A stretch of 64,000 nucleotides of DNA, from positions 3,916,501 through 3,980,500 of the forward strand of contig JADJWT010000001.1 of NCBI GenBank assembly GCA_016716225.1. Direction: 5' to 3'. Shown in pieces: positions 53,289 to 62,977 of this stretch. Each line of letters starts with the position of its first letter. The first letter of the stretch is position 1. Source of the stretch: Ignavibacteriota bacterium (GTDB lineage: Bacteria > Bacteroidota > Ignavibacteria > Ignavibacteriales > Melioribacteraceae). Under the pieces are notes generated by a model, which worked only from the letters and a program-made list of their open reading frames with translations, did no database searches and was not told the DNA's origin. The position numbers were made by a program, and so were the translations under genes.

Positions 53289-53801
53289 AATAAACTCTTA
53301 AAATGTTTTTTAATTCTGTTGATTATTCTTAACAAGTTAAATTTTATATTAAATTTAGATGTTTATTTCTGATTCAAATTTCGGATAATCTATTTGAATT
53401 AAAATTCTATTTTGTAATTCACGTTAATTTATCAAAACAGAAAATACTTTTAACACTAAAAATTAGGCTGAAATTTAACCATAATAATTTATAAATGAAA
53501 CTTACCTTAATTAAATTGAATCATCTGAATTTCTCAAAATATTATTTGCAAGAAAATTTGAATCTATTGAATTCTCTTTGAATTTCAATTTATTAACTAA
53601 CGATTTGAGTGATGAGAAGCATTACTAATTTAATTTTGCAGAATTTACTGATTTAGGCACTTTGAAAAACTTTTAGAAACAAAAGGTGTTTTGAAATATT
53701 TAATGAAAGAATTATTTCCAAAGAATTGCTTTAAGTCACAAAAAACTTAAAATACTTCTATACATTTGCTTAAAAGTTTAAGAAATTTGGAAGGATAAAA
53801 A
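53289..53801. other. Divergent intergenic region, cluster turning point
   Basis: About 510 bases between the minus-strand WlbC-like gene and the plus-strand GT2 gene. It should hold promoters for both. A Bacteroidota-type -7 element TANNTTTG occurs as TACATTTG at 53761-53768, about 34 bases before the GT2 start. No repeat array or gene was recognised. Confidence 0.55.
53761..53795 (+). promoter_or_regulatory. Candidate promoter -7 box and ribosome-binding site for the GT2 gene
   Basis: TACATTTG (53761-53768) matches the Bacteroidota -7 consensus TANNTTTG. GGAAGGA (53789-53795) lies six bases before the ATG at 53802 and is one of the few strong Shine-Dalgarno-like sites seen. A -33 TTG element is not obvious. 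Confidence 0.4.
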
Positions 53802-54671
53802 ATGGTTGTAACAAAAACTTTAAGTCGAAATCTTTTTTTAAATGCTATGATAAATCAGAAAACTGTTTCGGCAGTAAATTCATTAAATTTTGAACAAGCT
53901 TCAACACTTCAAAAAGTTGAAAATGTTTATTTTGTTCTACCGGCTTACAATGAAGAAGAATCTTTACCAAATCTTCTAAAAAGAATTTCGGAAATTAATT
54001 CAAAATACTCTGCAAAAATAAAAGTGGTTGTTGTTAACGATGGCTCAAAAGATAAAACCGCTGATGTAACAATTAAAGCTGCTGAAAATCTAAATCTTAC
54101 ATTGGTAAATCATGAAAAAAACATGGGTTTGGGACAAGCAGTTCAAACCGGAATTAAAGAAGCCTTATCTCAAGCAACAATAAATGATATAATAATTATT
54201 ATGGATGCCGATGATACTCATGATGTTAATTTAATGGATCAAATGATAGAAAAAATTGAAGCCGGTGCAGATATTGTTATTGCTTCAAGATTTGTTAACG
54301 GCGGTAATGATGAAAGTGCTCCAATATTCAGAAGATTTCTTTCACGCGGTGCAAGTTTTGTATTTAAAACAATTCTTCCTTTGAATGATATAAATGATTT
54401 TACAAGCGGTTACAGAGCTTACAGAGTTAGTATGCTTCAAAAAGCTTCTTACCATTTTGGTGAAACTTTAGTACACGAACAAGGTTTTGCATGTATGGTT
54501 GAACTTCTTTTAAAACTTCGACATTGGTCGCCTAAAATTATCGAAATTCCCTTCTTCTTAAGATATGATAGAAAACTTGGCGCAAGTAAATTAAAATTGT
54601 TCAAAACAATTATGCAGTATTTCAAGCTGGGAATTAGAGATAGAGTTTCACCAAGTCCGAGAAGAATATAA
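53802..54671 (+). CDS. Glycosyltransferase family 2 (dolichyl-phosphate-mannose-synthase-like)
   Basis: A 289-residue GT-A enzyme. After an N-terminal extension of about 42 residues, the domain begins VYFVLPAYNEEESLPNLLKR, with VVNDGSKDKTADVTI near 85, the Asp-X-Asp metal site in IIMDADDTHD near 130 and DFTSGYRAYRVS near 195. The start at 53802 has a ribosome-binding site; a second ATG at 53847 is possible. It probably adds a sugar to a polyprenyl phosphate or chain. It is first in the plus-strand operon and 3 bases from the next gene. Confidence 0.9.
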   Translation: MVVTKTLSRNLFLNAMINQKTVSAVNSLNFEQASTLQKVENVYFVLPAYNEEESLPNLLKRISEINSKYSAKIKVVVVNDGSKDKTADVTIKAAENLNLTLVNHEKNMGLGQAVQTGIKEALSQATINDIIIIMDADDTHDVNLMDQMIEKIEAGADIVIASRFVNGGNDESAPIFRRFLSRGASFVFKTILPLNDINDFTSGYRAYRVSMLQKASYHFGETLVHEQGFACMVELLLKLRHWSPKIIEIPFFLRYDRKLGASKLKLFKTIMQYFKLGIRDRVSPSPRRI

Positions 54672-54674
54672 CTT

Positions 54675-55967
54675 ATGAAAAATATTGTAGTTATTGGCGG
54701 TGGAATTGCCGGATTAGCTTCTGCGCAAAAGTTAGCAAAAGAAGGTTATAAAGTTACACTTATAGAATCAAACGAACAGCTTGGCGGATTGGGAACTTTT
54801 TTCAATCATAACGGAAATTGGATTGATAAATTTTATCATTGCCAAATGCCTTCCGATGGTCCACTTTTAAAATTAATTGATGATGTTGGAATTACAGATC
54901 AGCTATATTGGAAGCCAACAAGAATGGGATTTATTGTTGACGGAAAAAGATATTCATTCAACACACCTTTGGATTTGCTGAAATTTTCTCCAATTAGTTT
55001 TTTTGAAAGATTAAGATTCGGTGTTGTAAGCCTTTCACTTCGTTACTTGGGTAAAGGAAAAGATTTAGATAATCTACCTATTGAAAAATGGTTTAAAGGT
55101 TTATATGGTGCAAATGTTTGGAATAAACTATTAAAACAATTATTCCTTTCAAAGTTTGGAGATCATTCCGGAAATCTTCCATCATTATATATTTGGCAGA
55201 GATTAGGAAGAGAAAAAAATGTTGCTACCCGTGGATATTTAAAGTGCGGGCTAAAAGGATTTATTGATGCAGTTGAAAAAAATATTTTATCAAATGGCGG
55301 AAAAATTTTAACAAATTCACCAGTTAAAAATTTAATGCAAAAAGAAAATAGTGTTGATGTAGTTTTAGAAAATGAAACAATAAATGCTGATTGGGTTATT
55401 TCCACAATTCCAATTCCACAGTTTGTAGATTTGGTTAAAAATACTAATTTGAATACGAAATTTTTCGATCCAAATCTTACATATCAAGGTGTTGTAAATG
55501 CAATGTTTTTCTTAAAAAGACCTTTGGATAATTTTTATTGGACTCCAGTTGTAAACTCTAAAACCGAATTTGATGGTGTAGTAGAGATGACCGAATTAGT
55601 TGAAAAATCTCAGTATGGAAATTACAATATGGTTTATGTAATGAAATACTGCAGCAGAAATTCCGATTTGTTCAAAGAAGATGAAAATTCAATTGCTGAA
55701 AGATGGAAAAAACAATTGTTAAATCTTTATCCCGATCTAAATTTTACAGAAAACGATATTGCAGATATAAAAATATTTAAAGCTCCGTTTGTTGAACCGA
55801 TTTATCCATTGGGGTATTCAAAAATAAAACCGGATCTTCACTTAAAAGGGACCAACATTTTATTAGCAACTTCGGCACAAGTATATCCAAATATAACATC
55901 TTGGAATGCAAGTACCGGTTTGGTAGAAAATGTTTTAGAGCTGCTGAAAAAACTCGATAATAATTAG
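54675..55967 (+). CDS. FAD/NAD(P)-dependent oxidoreductase (amine oxidase-like)
   Basis: A 430-residue protein with an N-terminal dinucleotide fold KNIVVIGGGIAGLASAQKL, ESNEQLGGLGTFF, and DKFYHCQMPSDG, then YLKCGLKGFIDAVEKNI, and a C-terminal ATSAQVYPNITSWNAST segment that binds the flavin. It resembles the protoporphyrinogen oxidase/amine oxidase group that occurs in polysaccharide loci, sometimes described as UDP-galactopyranose-mutase-related. The substrate is not known. It lies three bases after the GT2 gene, probably the same operon. Confidence 0.85.
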   Translation: MKNIVVIGGGIAGLASAQKLAKEGYKVTLIESNEQLGGLGTFFNHNGNWIDKFYHCQMPSDGPLLKLIDDVGITDQLYWKPTRMGFIVDGKRYSFNTPLDLLKFSPISFFERLRFGVVSLSLRYLGKGKDLDNLPIEKWFKGLYGANVWNKLLKQLFLSKFGDHSGNLPSLYIWQRLGREKNVATRGYLKCGLKGFIDAVEKNILSNGGKILTNSPVKNLMQKENSVDVVLENETINADWVISTIPIPQFVDLVKNTNLNTKFFDPNLTYQGVVNAMFFLKRPLDNFYWTPVVNSKTEFDGVVEMTELVEKSQYGNYNMVYVMKYCSRNSDLFKEDENSIAERWKKQLLNLYPDLNFTENDIADIKIFKAPFVEPIYPLGYSKIKPDLHLKGTNILLATSAQVYPNITSWNASTGLVENVLELLKKLDNN

Positions 55968-56127
55968 CAATTTTTTCTGATTTATAAATTATTGTATCAC
56001 TTTACTTTAAATCAAAAAAATCCTTTGTCCCAAATCACAATTAAATAATAAAATTTATATTTATTTGAGATTGTAATTCTGTTTAAGACTTAAATCGTGA
56101 AATTTCAAATAAACATAGAAGTGATTT

Positions 56128-56727
56128 ATGAAAAAGTTTAAAATTGCAATGTTTTTAATGATATTATCGTTAAACATTCTGGGACAAAATCTAAAACCCG
56201 GTGATGGAATTAGAGTAAATTTTTATAACATCTCAGAACAAATTTCCGGCGATTATTTCATTCAAGATAACGGAAAAATTCATCTTCCCTATTTGGGTTT
56301 AATAAATTCCGTTGATTGTGAATTTAACGATTTAAGAACTGAAATTATTAATAAATATTCCGAAATTTATAAAAACCCCGAATTAAGTATTCAACCGCTT
56401 CACAGAGTTGATATTCTTGGCGAAGTTGGTAAACCGGGAGTTTATTATTTAACCGGATTTGAAACAATCTCTGATTTGCTTTCTTTAGCCGGCGGCGAAA
56501 CTAGTGATTCAAATATTGATGAATTGTCGATAATAAGAAATGATTCTCAAATAGAAATTGATTTGGAAAAATTCTTGGAAGGGAAAAATAATTTAGCAGA
56601 TATTGGTTTGGAATCCGGTGACAAAGTTTATGTTCCAAGAAAATGGTTGGTTGGAGTGAGAGATGCTTCTGTTATAATTTCCGGCGTTGCAGTTTTAGCA
56701 GCAATTGCAAGTTTATTCACACGATAA
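56128..56727 (+). CDS. Wza-like polysaccharide export protein (short form)
   Basis: A 199-residue exporter component. The first 20 residues (KKFKIAMFLMILSLNILG) look like a signal peptide. The Poly_export domain follows (LKPGDGIRVNFYNISEQISG then IHLPYLGLI), then an SLBB-type domain (RVDILGEVGKPGVYYLTGFE, TISDLLSLAGG) and a C-terminal hydrophobic stretch (ASVIISGVAVLAAIASLFT). Together with the tyrosine kinase next to it this forms the outer part of a Wza-Wzc export path. It is shorter than E. coli Wza (about 380 residues), as often seen in Bacteroidota. Confidence 0.9.
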   Translation: MKKFKIAMFLMILSLNILGQNLKPGDGIRVNFYNISEQISGDYFIQDNGKIHLPYLGLINSVDCEFNDLRTEIINKYSEIYKNPELSIQPLHRVDILGEVGKPGVYYLTGFETISDLLSLAGGETSDSNIDELSIIRNDSQIEIDLEKFLEGKNNLADIGLESGDKVYVPRKWLVGVRDASVIISGVAVLAAIASLFTR

Positions 56728-56751
56728 AATTTAGAGCATAAGGGTTATAAA

Positions 56752-59169
56752 ATGAGCCGAAATAAATACATTAAAAAATCCGAGATTTCACTTAAAGAAA
56801 TTTTTAGAATTTTTATGCAGAGAAAGTGGATTATACTTTCCTTTATTTTGCTGTCTTTACTTGCAGCTATAATTTACAACACTTTCAAAGATCCGGTTTA
56901 CCAAAGTTCGGTTTTGCTTAAAAAGGAAATTCTTGCGGATCAAAATAACAATGACGTTATTAAAACAATTTTAAGCGGAAGAACACAAGATGAGCTTGAA
57001 ACAGAAATGCAGTTGGTTCAAACTCGACAAGTTCTTAATTCGGTTATTGAAAAACTTTCTTTAAATATATTAATTACGAAAATTGTTGAACCGGATGGAA
57101 ATGTAACAATTATTGATCTTCCTTTAACAGAATACAAACAAAATTATTCGTTAAATGAATATCCCACTTCTTTCCCAAAAATCAATGAATTAAATATTGG
57201 ATTGAGAACCCATGAGGATGAATTCACGATTCTTGCAAAGAAGAATAATAATTTTGATGTATTGAATAAATACAGAGAAAGTGTAAGTTCAGACGGGAAA
57301 AAATATTCTAACCTTCCTCACTCCGAATGGAATATTAACATTGATTGGGGGAAAAATACTGCCGGATGTGAAATTCATTTTTCAACTTTAGATTACAATG
57401 AAGTTCTTGAAGATTTATATCAAAATATATCTACCGAAAAGAAAATTAAGACAAATATTTTTGAACTAATTACCAAATCAAATTATTCATTTACCACAAA
57501 AGAAATTGCAAATGTTCTTGCAGAAGAATACAAACAAAGCAGAGTTGAACTTCAAAAAGATAATGTAAAACATTCTTTTACTTTTATTGATGACAGATTA
57601 AAAGATGTTGCACACAATTTGGAAAATGCGGAAAATGAATTGAGTAATTTCAAATCGAAAGAAAAAATTGCACAAATTGATGAACAGTCCAGACAATTAG
57701 TTGAATTTTTAAGCAATTTGGAATCAGAAAAACTTAAAGCTGAACTTGATCTTGGAGTAAATAAAAATAAATTCAGAGATATTGAAAAACAAATTGAAGC
57801 CGAAGGATATGTTGACCAAACCTATTTAACTCCGGAACAATATACATCTTATGATACACCGTTTTTAAGTTTGATGAAAGAACTAACAAATACTGAATTG
57901 CAACGTCTTGAACTCTTGCAAAGAAGAACAGAACTTCATCCGGATGTAATTTTGCTTGATGAACAAATAAGCAGAATTAAAAGTGAATTAACGAAATATA
58001 ATCATAACACTTTAACAGCATTAAAGATTATATCAAATTCACAGAAAAATAAATTAGAAAATATTAATAGTTTAATTTCCAAATATTCTATTGATTTGGA
58101 AAAATTACCCGAACAAGAAAGTACGTTAGCTGGTTTATTACGACAAAAAGAAGCTTATGAAAAAATGTACAATTTGCTTCTTGAAAAACGCGAAGAAATG
58201 AGAGTTGCAGAGCTTTCTAAACTTCAGGATATTGTAATTCTTGATAAAGCAATTGAGCCTATAAAACCAATTTCTCCAAATAAAAAATTGAATTTAGCAT
58301 TGGCAAGTATGTTCGGTTTATTGCTTGGTTTAATTGGTGCGCTTGTTTTCCATTATAATGATAAAAAAATCAGCAGTATAGCGGATATTGAAAGAGAATA
58401 TAATTTTCCAATTTTAAGTGTAATTCCGCCATATGATAAAGATTTAAAAAATCTCGTTTTAAGCACCGACAAAGTAAGCGATAAATTTGTAAGCATGATG
58501 GATGAAAAGTTCAGATTTAAGGAAGCGTACAGAACATTAGAAACTAAATTAAGTGCAAAAATTTCCGGTCAGCCTAAAAAAGTTATGATTACAAGTTGTG
58601 AAGAAAATGCCGGAAAAACAACTGCTTCCGCTAATTTAGCTATTACAATTGCTCAATCTGGGAAGAAAGTTTTATTGATTGATTGTGATATTAAAAAACC
58701 GAGTATCGCCAATTTATTTAGTCTGCCAAAATTCTCTTCGGGATTGGTTGATTATTTAACAGAAAAAACGGAAACACCAAATATTTATAAACCGATAAAA
58801 TTAACAACAAATTCAAATCTGCTAATGAATATTGATGTTTTACCAACTGGAGTTTTCTCAAATATTTCCGGTGAAATTCTTGCTTCGGAAAGAATGAAAA
58901 AACTATTGAACAATTTAGATTCTTACGATTTTGTAATACTTGATACTCCGCCAATTGCAAGACTTTCAGATGCACTTTCGCTTGGAAGAATTGTGAAAGA
59001 TACAGTTTTGGTAATTAGATCCGGACAAACTGAAAAAGAAAGCATAAGTTGGGCAATCAGTGAACTTCAGTCTGCAGATTTAAATTTCTTGGGCACATTA
59101 GTAAATGATTGCGAAGTGAAAGACAGCAGTTTGAAATATCAATATGGATATAACTACGGTAATTCATAA
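56752..59169 (+). CDS. Wzc-type polysaccharide co-polymerase/tyrosine autokinase
   Basis: An 805-residue inner-membrane protein. Two hydrophobic helices lie near 28-46 (WIILSFILLSLLAAIIY) and 508-528 (LALASMFGLLLGLIGALVF), with a long coiled-coil periplasmic region between (about 250-480). The cytoplasmic BY-kinase domain has Walker A SCEENAGKTTASANLAI near residue 615, Walker A' VLLIDCDIKKPS near 640 and Walker B DFVILDTPP near 725. The tail KYQYGYNYGNS has four tyrosines, the expected autophosphorylation cluster. It sets chain length and export with Wza. The P-loop is slightly unusual (ENAGKTT rather than PGEGKST). Confidence 0.93.
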   Translation: MSRNKYIKKSEISLKEIFRIFMQRKWIILSFILLSLLAAIIYNTFKDPVYQSSVLLKKEILADQNNNDVIKTILSGRTQDELETEMQLVQTRQVLNSVIEKLSLNILITKIVEPDGNVTIIDLPLTEYKQNYSLNEYPTSFPKINELNIGLRTHEDEFTILAKKNNNFDVLNKYRESVSSDGKKYSNLPHSEWNINIDWGKNTAGCEIHFSTLDYNEVLEDLYQNISTEKKIKTNIFELITKSNYSFTTKEIANVLAEEYKQSRVELQKDNVKHSFTFIDDRLKDVAHNLENAENELSNFKSKEKIAQIDEQSRQLVEFLSNLESEKLKAELDLGVNKNKFRDIEKQIEAEGYVDQTYLTPEQYTSYDTPFLSLMKELTNTELQRLELLQRRTELHPDVILLDEQISRIKSELTKYNHNTLTALKIISNSQKNKLENINSLISKYSIDLEKLPEQESTLAGLLRQKEAYEKMYNLLLEKREEMRVAELSKLQDIVILDKAIEPIKPISPNKKLNLALASMFGLLLGLIGALVFHYNDKKISSIADIEREYNFPILSVIPPYDKDLKNLVLSTDKVSDKFVSMMDEKFRFKEAYRTLETKLSAKISGQPKKVMITSCEENAGKTTASANLAITIAQSGKKVLLIDCDIKKPSIANLFSLPKFSSGLVDYLTEKTETPNIYKPIKLTTNSNLLMNIDVLPTGVFSNISGEILASERMKKLLNNLDSYDFVILDTPPIARLSDALSLGRIVKDTVLVIRSGQTEKESISWAISELQSADLNFLGTLVNDCEVKDSSLKYQYGYNYGNS

Positions 59170-59184
59170 AAGAAAATCGGTAAA

Positions 59185-60600
59185 ATGCTTAGTAGCGAAA
59201 AATTAAAAATATCAATATTATTATTTATTTCGTTTCTGTTATTTTATGCATTACAGATTCCAAATTATACATCCAAACCGGATGTAATAGTTTTTGCAAT
59301 CAGATCATTAGCAGAAAAACCAATTACTGATTTTGCATATTTACCGCAAAATACACTTCTAAGCGGAAATGCTTTACCCAATTATCATTTGGGTCATACA
59401 ATAATTTTATGGTTAGTTTATCAAATTGTTCCGCTTGATTATTCTGCAACAATTTGGACTTCAGGTTTTATCTCATCAATAAGCGGTGCATTAATCGTAG
59501 TTTTTACTTTTTTAATTTGGCTCACATTAGGTTTTAACAAAAAGAAATCTATTACAATTGCAATTGTTGTTGGTTTAATTCCAAGTTTTTGGGAACAGTC
59601 TGTAATTGGAGAAGTTTACGCACTTCAGTTTTTATTTATTTTACTTTTTGTATTCGCATTTATAAAAGATCATATTCTACTTTCGTCTTTGTTTTTTGCA
59701 TATTCAAATTTAGTTTCGCCACTATCAGGATTGGCGTTTGGATTAATTTTTCTTAAAGGTTTTGATAAAAAAATAATTCAAAAATCAATTATTGTTGGTA
59801 CGTTAGCTTTAATCATTTATGGTATTGTTTATGTATTAATTGGCGCAAATTTAATGGATCTTCTTAATCCGCTTTCAACAGAACCGGAAGGAAGAGGTGT
59901 ATCTTATCGTTTCATTGCATTTGTATTTTTCATTATTCTGAATTTCAATTTCTTCTTATATCATTTAATTAAAGGAATGATATTTACCTTAAAAGATATC
60001 CGTAAAATTTCGCTTACACTAATTTTAGCAACAATTCCACAAATTTTATTAATATTTGCCGGAGCAACTTTTTTTATTGAATTAGGAAGTTTTCAACTCC
60101 CGGTTTTTTGGGCGCTTGCTTTCCCGCTTGGTTATTACATATCAAGCGTAAAAATTAACAAATATTATTTTGGTTTGGCTTTAATAATTGCAGTATCATT
60201 GTCATACACATTATGGATTCGTACAAATGTTGTGGTTGGAAAAGAGCGGGAAGATGCTGGTAAATGGTTAAGGATTAATGATCTAAATAACCTTACCGTT
60301 ATTGGTCCGTGGAGTGTTGGAGTTAGTGTAATTAAAGGTAGAGACGGCAGCAATTTAAATGCACTTAAAAATTTCTACATAGAAAAATCATGTCCAAAAA
60401 ATTGCGATATCGAAAAAACAAAAAAAGAAGAATTAATAATCGCGAGTGCAAAGAAAATTCCTTTAAGAGTGGCTCTAAGTAAACTAAAATTGGATGGATT
60501 GCAGATTGAAGAATACAATCCCATTAAAGAAATTACTACTGGAACTGTAAAGAAAATTTATGAAAATGAATCTGTAACATTATTTAAATGGGAAAAGTGA
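59185..60600 (+). CDS. DUF2723-like membrane glycosyltransferase
   Basis: A 471-residue membrane protein with about ten to twelve hydrophobic helices. The N-terminal part FAIRSLAEKPITDFAYLPQN and VIGEVYALQFLFILLFVFAF resemble DUF2723 proteins, GT-C enzymes that use lipid-linked donors. A soluble C-terminal portion follows (about 390-471, with cysteine pair SCPKNCDIEKT). The early acidic motif expected of the GT-C fold is not obvious. In the operon it lies between Wzc and DUF354, so a role in sugar transfer to the polymer or to protein is plausible. Confidence 0.72.
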   Translation: MLSSEKLKISILLFISFLLFYALQIPNYTSKPDVIVFAIRSLAEKPITDFAYLPQNTLLSGNALPNYHLGHTIILWLVYQIVPLDYSATIWTSGFISSISGALIVVFTFLIWLTLGFNKKKSITIAIVVGLIPSFWEQSVIGEVYALQFLFILLFVFAFIKDHILLSSLFFAYSNLVSPLSGLAFGLIFLKGFDKKIIQKSIIVGTLALIIYGIVYVLIGANLMDLLNPLSTEPEGRGVSYRFIAFVFFIILNFNFFLYHLIKGMIFTLKDIRKISLTLILATIPQILLIFAGATFFIELGSFQLPVFWALAFPLGYYISSVKINKYYFGLALIIAVSLSYTLWIRTNVVVGKEREDAGKWLRINDLNNLTVIGPWSVGVSVIKGRDGSNLNALKNFYIEKSCPKNCDIEKTKKEELIIASAKKIPLRVALSKLKLDGLQIEEYNPIKEITTGTVKKIYENESVTLFKWEK

Positions 60601-60661
60601 TATAGATCGCATCATTTAAATTTAAAAACAACTTATTTGAAAGTAATAACTGCTGAATAAA

Positions 60662-61810
60662 ATGAACAAAAAATACTCATATAATGAAAATACGGAAAAA
60701 GTAGTTTGGATTGATTTAGATAATTCGCCACACGTTCCTTTTTTTGCACCAATTATTTCCAAACTTCAAGAAGAAGGTTATACTGTAAGAATTTCAGCAA
60801 GAAATTATTCTCAAACAGTTGAGCTTGCGCAGCTTTACGGCCTTGATTTTACAGATATCGGCAAGCATCATGGGAAAAATAAATTTATAAAAGTTATTGG
60901 TTTAATTTATAGATCGCTTCAGCTCATTCCATTTATTCTTAAGAAAAAACCAACAATTGCAATTTCACATGGTTCACGCTCACAAATGTTAGCTGCACAT
61001 CTTTTTAAAATTCCAATTGTTATTTTCTTAGATTATGAATTTGTTCAAACACTTCCATTCGTAAATCCGAAAGCAATGTTTTTCCCGAATATAATTTCAA
61101 AAGAACGTTTAGAAAAATTTAAATTAAGTGTTAAAACTTATCCCGGAATAAAAGAAGATATTTATGTACCGGGTTTCAAACCAGATGAATCAATAAAAAG
61201 ATATTTTAGATTCAACTCAAATACAATTACAGTAATTTTACGTCCTCCGGCACATGAAGCACATTATCACAATCCGGAAAGCGATAAACTTTTTAACGAG
61301 GTAATTGATTTACTTGTAAATGTTGGTAATGTTCAGACAATAATTTTACCAAGGGATGATAAGCAGAAAGATTTAATTAAAAATCAATATGCAGAACATT
61401 TTGGTTCGTCAAAATTAATTATTCCGGATGATGTTGTTGATGCATTAAATTTAATGTGGTATTCCGATTTAGTAATAAGCGGCGGCGGAACAATGAATCG
61501 TGAAGCAGCAGCTTTGGGTGTTCCGGTTTATAGCATTTTCAGAGGGAAAATTGGAGACGTTGATAATTATCTAGCCAAAAACGGAAGACTTACTTTAATT
61601 GAAAATAAAGATGATGTAAAAGCAAAAATAAGATTGAAAAAAAGAATTAGACCAAATAAACCGGAAAATATTAATTCTCTTGCGTTACATTCAATTGTAA
61701 ATGATCTTGAAAATCTCATTGAAGAAATTACTGGTGAGACTAAAACTGTTTCAATAGATGAGAATAATGAACAAATATTATCATTTCCAAAAAAACACAA
61801 AGTACAATAA
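60662..61810 (+). CDS. DUF354 family protein, GT-B-like
   Basis: A 382-residue protein with an N-terminal VVWIDLDNSPHVPFFAPIIS segment and ISARNYSQTVELAQLYGLDF, then AISHGSRSQMLAAHLFKI, HEAHYHNPE, and DLVISGGGTMNREAAALGVP near residue 280. This matches DUF354 (PF04007), thought to be GT-B-fold enzymes similar to MurG/UDP-GlcNAc 2-epimerase-type proteins. The function is not established. It overlaps the toroid-like gene by 44 bases if that gene starts at 61767. Confidence 0.85.
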   Translation: MNKKYSYNENTEKVVWIDLDNSPHVPFFAPIISKLQEEGYTVRISARNYSQTVELAQLYGLDFTDIGKHHGKNKFIKVIGLIYRSLQLIPFILKKKPTIAISHGSRSQMLAAHLFKIPIVIFLDYEFVQTLPFVNPKAMFFPNIISKERLEKFKLSVKTYPGIKEDIYVPGFKPDESIKRYFRFNSNTITVILRPPAHEAHYHNPESDKLFNEVIDLLVNVGNVQTIILPRDDKQKDLIKNQYAEHFGSSKLIIPDDVVDALNLMWYSDLVISGGGTMNREAAALGVPVYSIFRGKIGDVDNYLAKNGRLTLIENKDDVKAKIRLKKRIRPNKPENINSLALHSIVNDLENLIEEITGETKTVSIDENNEQILSFPKKHKVQ

Positions 61811-62954
61811 TCTGCTTTCAGAAATAGTTCAAATTTCCATTGCAAGTTTGGAAGAAATGTTTATTCCAAACAGAAATGAATTTGCTATGATGAAATCACT
61901 GCATAATAATTCTATCTCAATAGAAAATTCCAGTTCACGATACACTTTAATAAATTTAATAGGATTATTTAAAGCGAAGAATTATGGTTATCACACAAAC
62001 CTTGATTTAAATGCGATTCTTAAATTTCAGATTGATAAAGCTGAAAGTCTTTCCGGCATTGGAGATTTGGGATTATTATTATGGGCAGTGAGTTTAATTT
62101 CACCTACAAATTCAACTCAACTTTTAACAAAAATTAATTTTAACGAATCATTAAATAATTACAAAGATGCAAAACTTGGTTATACAATGGAGCTTTCATG
62201 GTTTCTAACGGGATTGCTTTTTGCATCAACATTTAATGAAAAGTTTAAAAATTCTATAGATAATTTACCAAACAAAGTTTTTAAGAGAATAAGAAAAAAT
62301 TATGACGGACATGGAATTTTCCAGCATGAAGATAAAAATAATATTGAAGGAAAATTAAGAGCAAATATTGGAACTTTCGCCGATCAGATTTATGCGATAT
62401 ACGCTTTATCTCTTTACTCACAACAAATGCATAGCGAAGAAGCATTATTAATTGCGAAAGAATGTGCACAAAAAATTTGCGAGCATCAAGGTGAAAACGG
62501 TGAATGGCAATGGCAATATAATTCAGAAAACGGCGAAATAATTAATCATTTCCCTATTTATTCCGTGCATCAAATTGCATTGGCGCCAATGGCTTTATTC
62601 TCAATTCAAATGGCAAGTGAAACAGATTTTTCAGCAAGTATTTTTAAGAGTTTAAATTGGCTTTTTGATAATCCAAAACTTTACAATACAATTATTGATA
62701 AAAATAATAATTCGGTTTGGAACAAAGTAACTCCCATAAAAAGTAATAAATTAGGTTCAATATTAAACTATTTTAAAATCAATTCATTTAGCAAATTCAA
62801 AAAACTAAAAGTAGATTTCGTAAGTAATTCTTATGATTATGGCTGGATACTTTATACTTTTGCCGGAAGAATCAGCTTTGAAAATAAAAAGGATTCTGAA
62901 AATAAAGTTTATAATAATTTACATGTTTTTGAATTAAATCAACAAAACAACTAA
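61767..62954 (+). CDS. Alpha/alpha-toroid-like protein of unknown function
   Basis: About 395 residues, from the start at 61767 (MNKYYHFQKNTKYNNLLSEI); an ATG at 61758 adds three. It is helical, with paired helices such as DLNAILKFQIDKAESLSGIG and ALSLYSQQMHSEEALLIAKE and a motif QGENGEWQWQYNSENGE that recalls the loops of alpha/alpha-toroid enzymes (terpene cyclase/glycosidase-like). No signal peptide is visible. It sits between DUF354 and the last flippase. A role in modifying a lipid-linked oligosaccharide is possible but not shown. Confidence 0.7.
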   Translation: MNKYYHFQKNTKYNNLLSEIVQISIASLEEMFIPNRNEFAMMKSLHNNSISIENSSSRYTLINLIGLFKAKNYGYHTNLDLNAILKFQIDKAESLSGIGDLGLLLWAVSLISPTNSTQLLTKINFNESLNNYKDAKLGYTMELSWFLTGLLFASTFNEKFKNSIDNLPNKVFKRIRKNYDGHGIFQHEDKNNIEGKLRANIGTFADQIYAIYALSLYSQQMHSEEALLIAKECAQKICEHQGENGEWQWQYNSENGEIINHFPIYSVHQIALAPMALFSIQMASETDFSASIFKSLNWLFDNPKLYNTIIDKNNNSVWNKVTPIKSNKLGSILNYFKINSFSKFKKLKVDFVSNSYDYGWILYTFAGRISFENKKDSENKVYNNLHVFELNQQNN

Positions 62955-62977
62955 GTAAGTTTAAGTATTATAATCAA

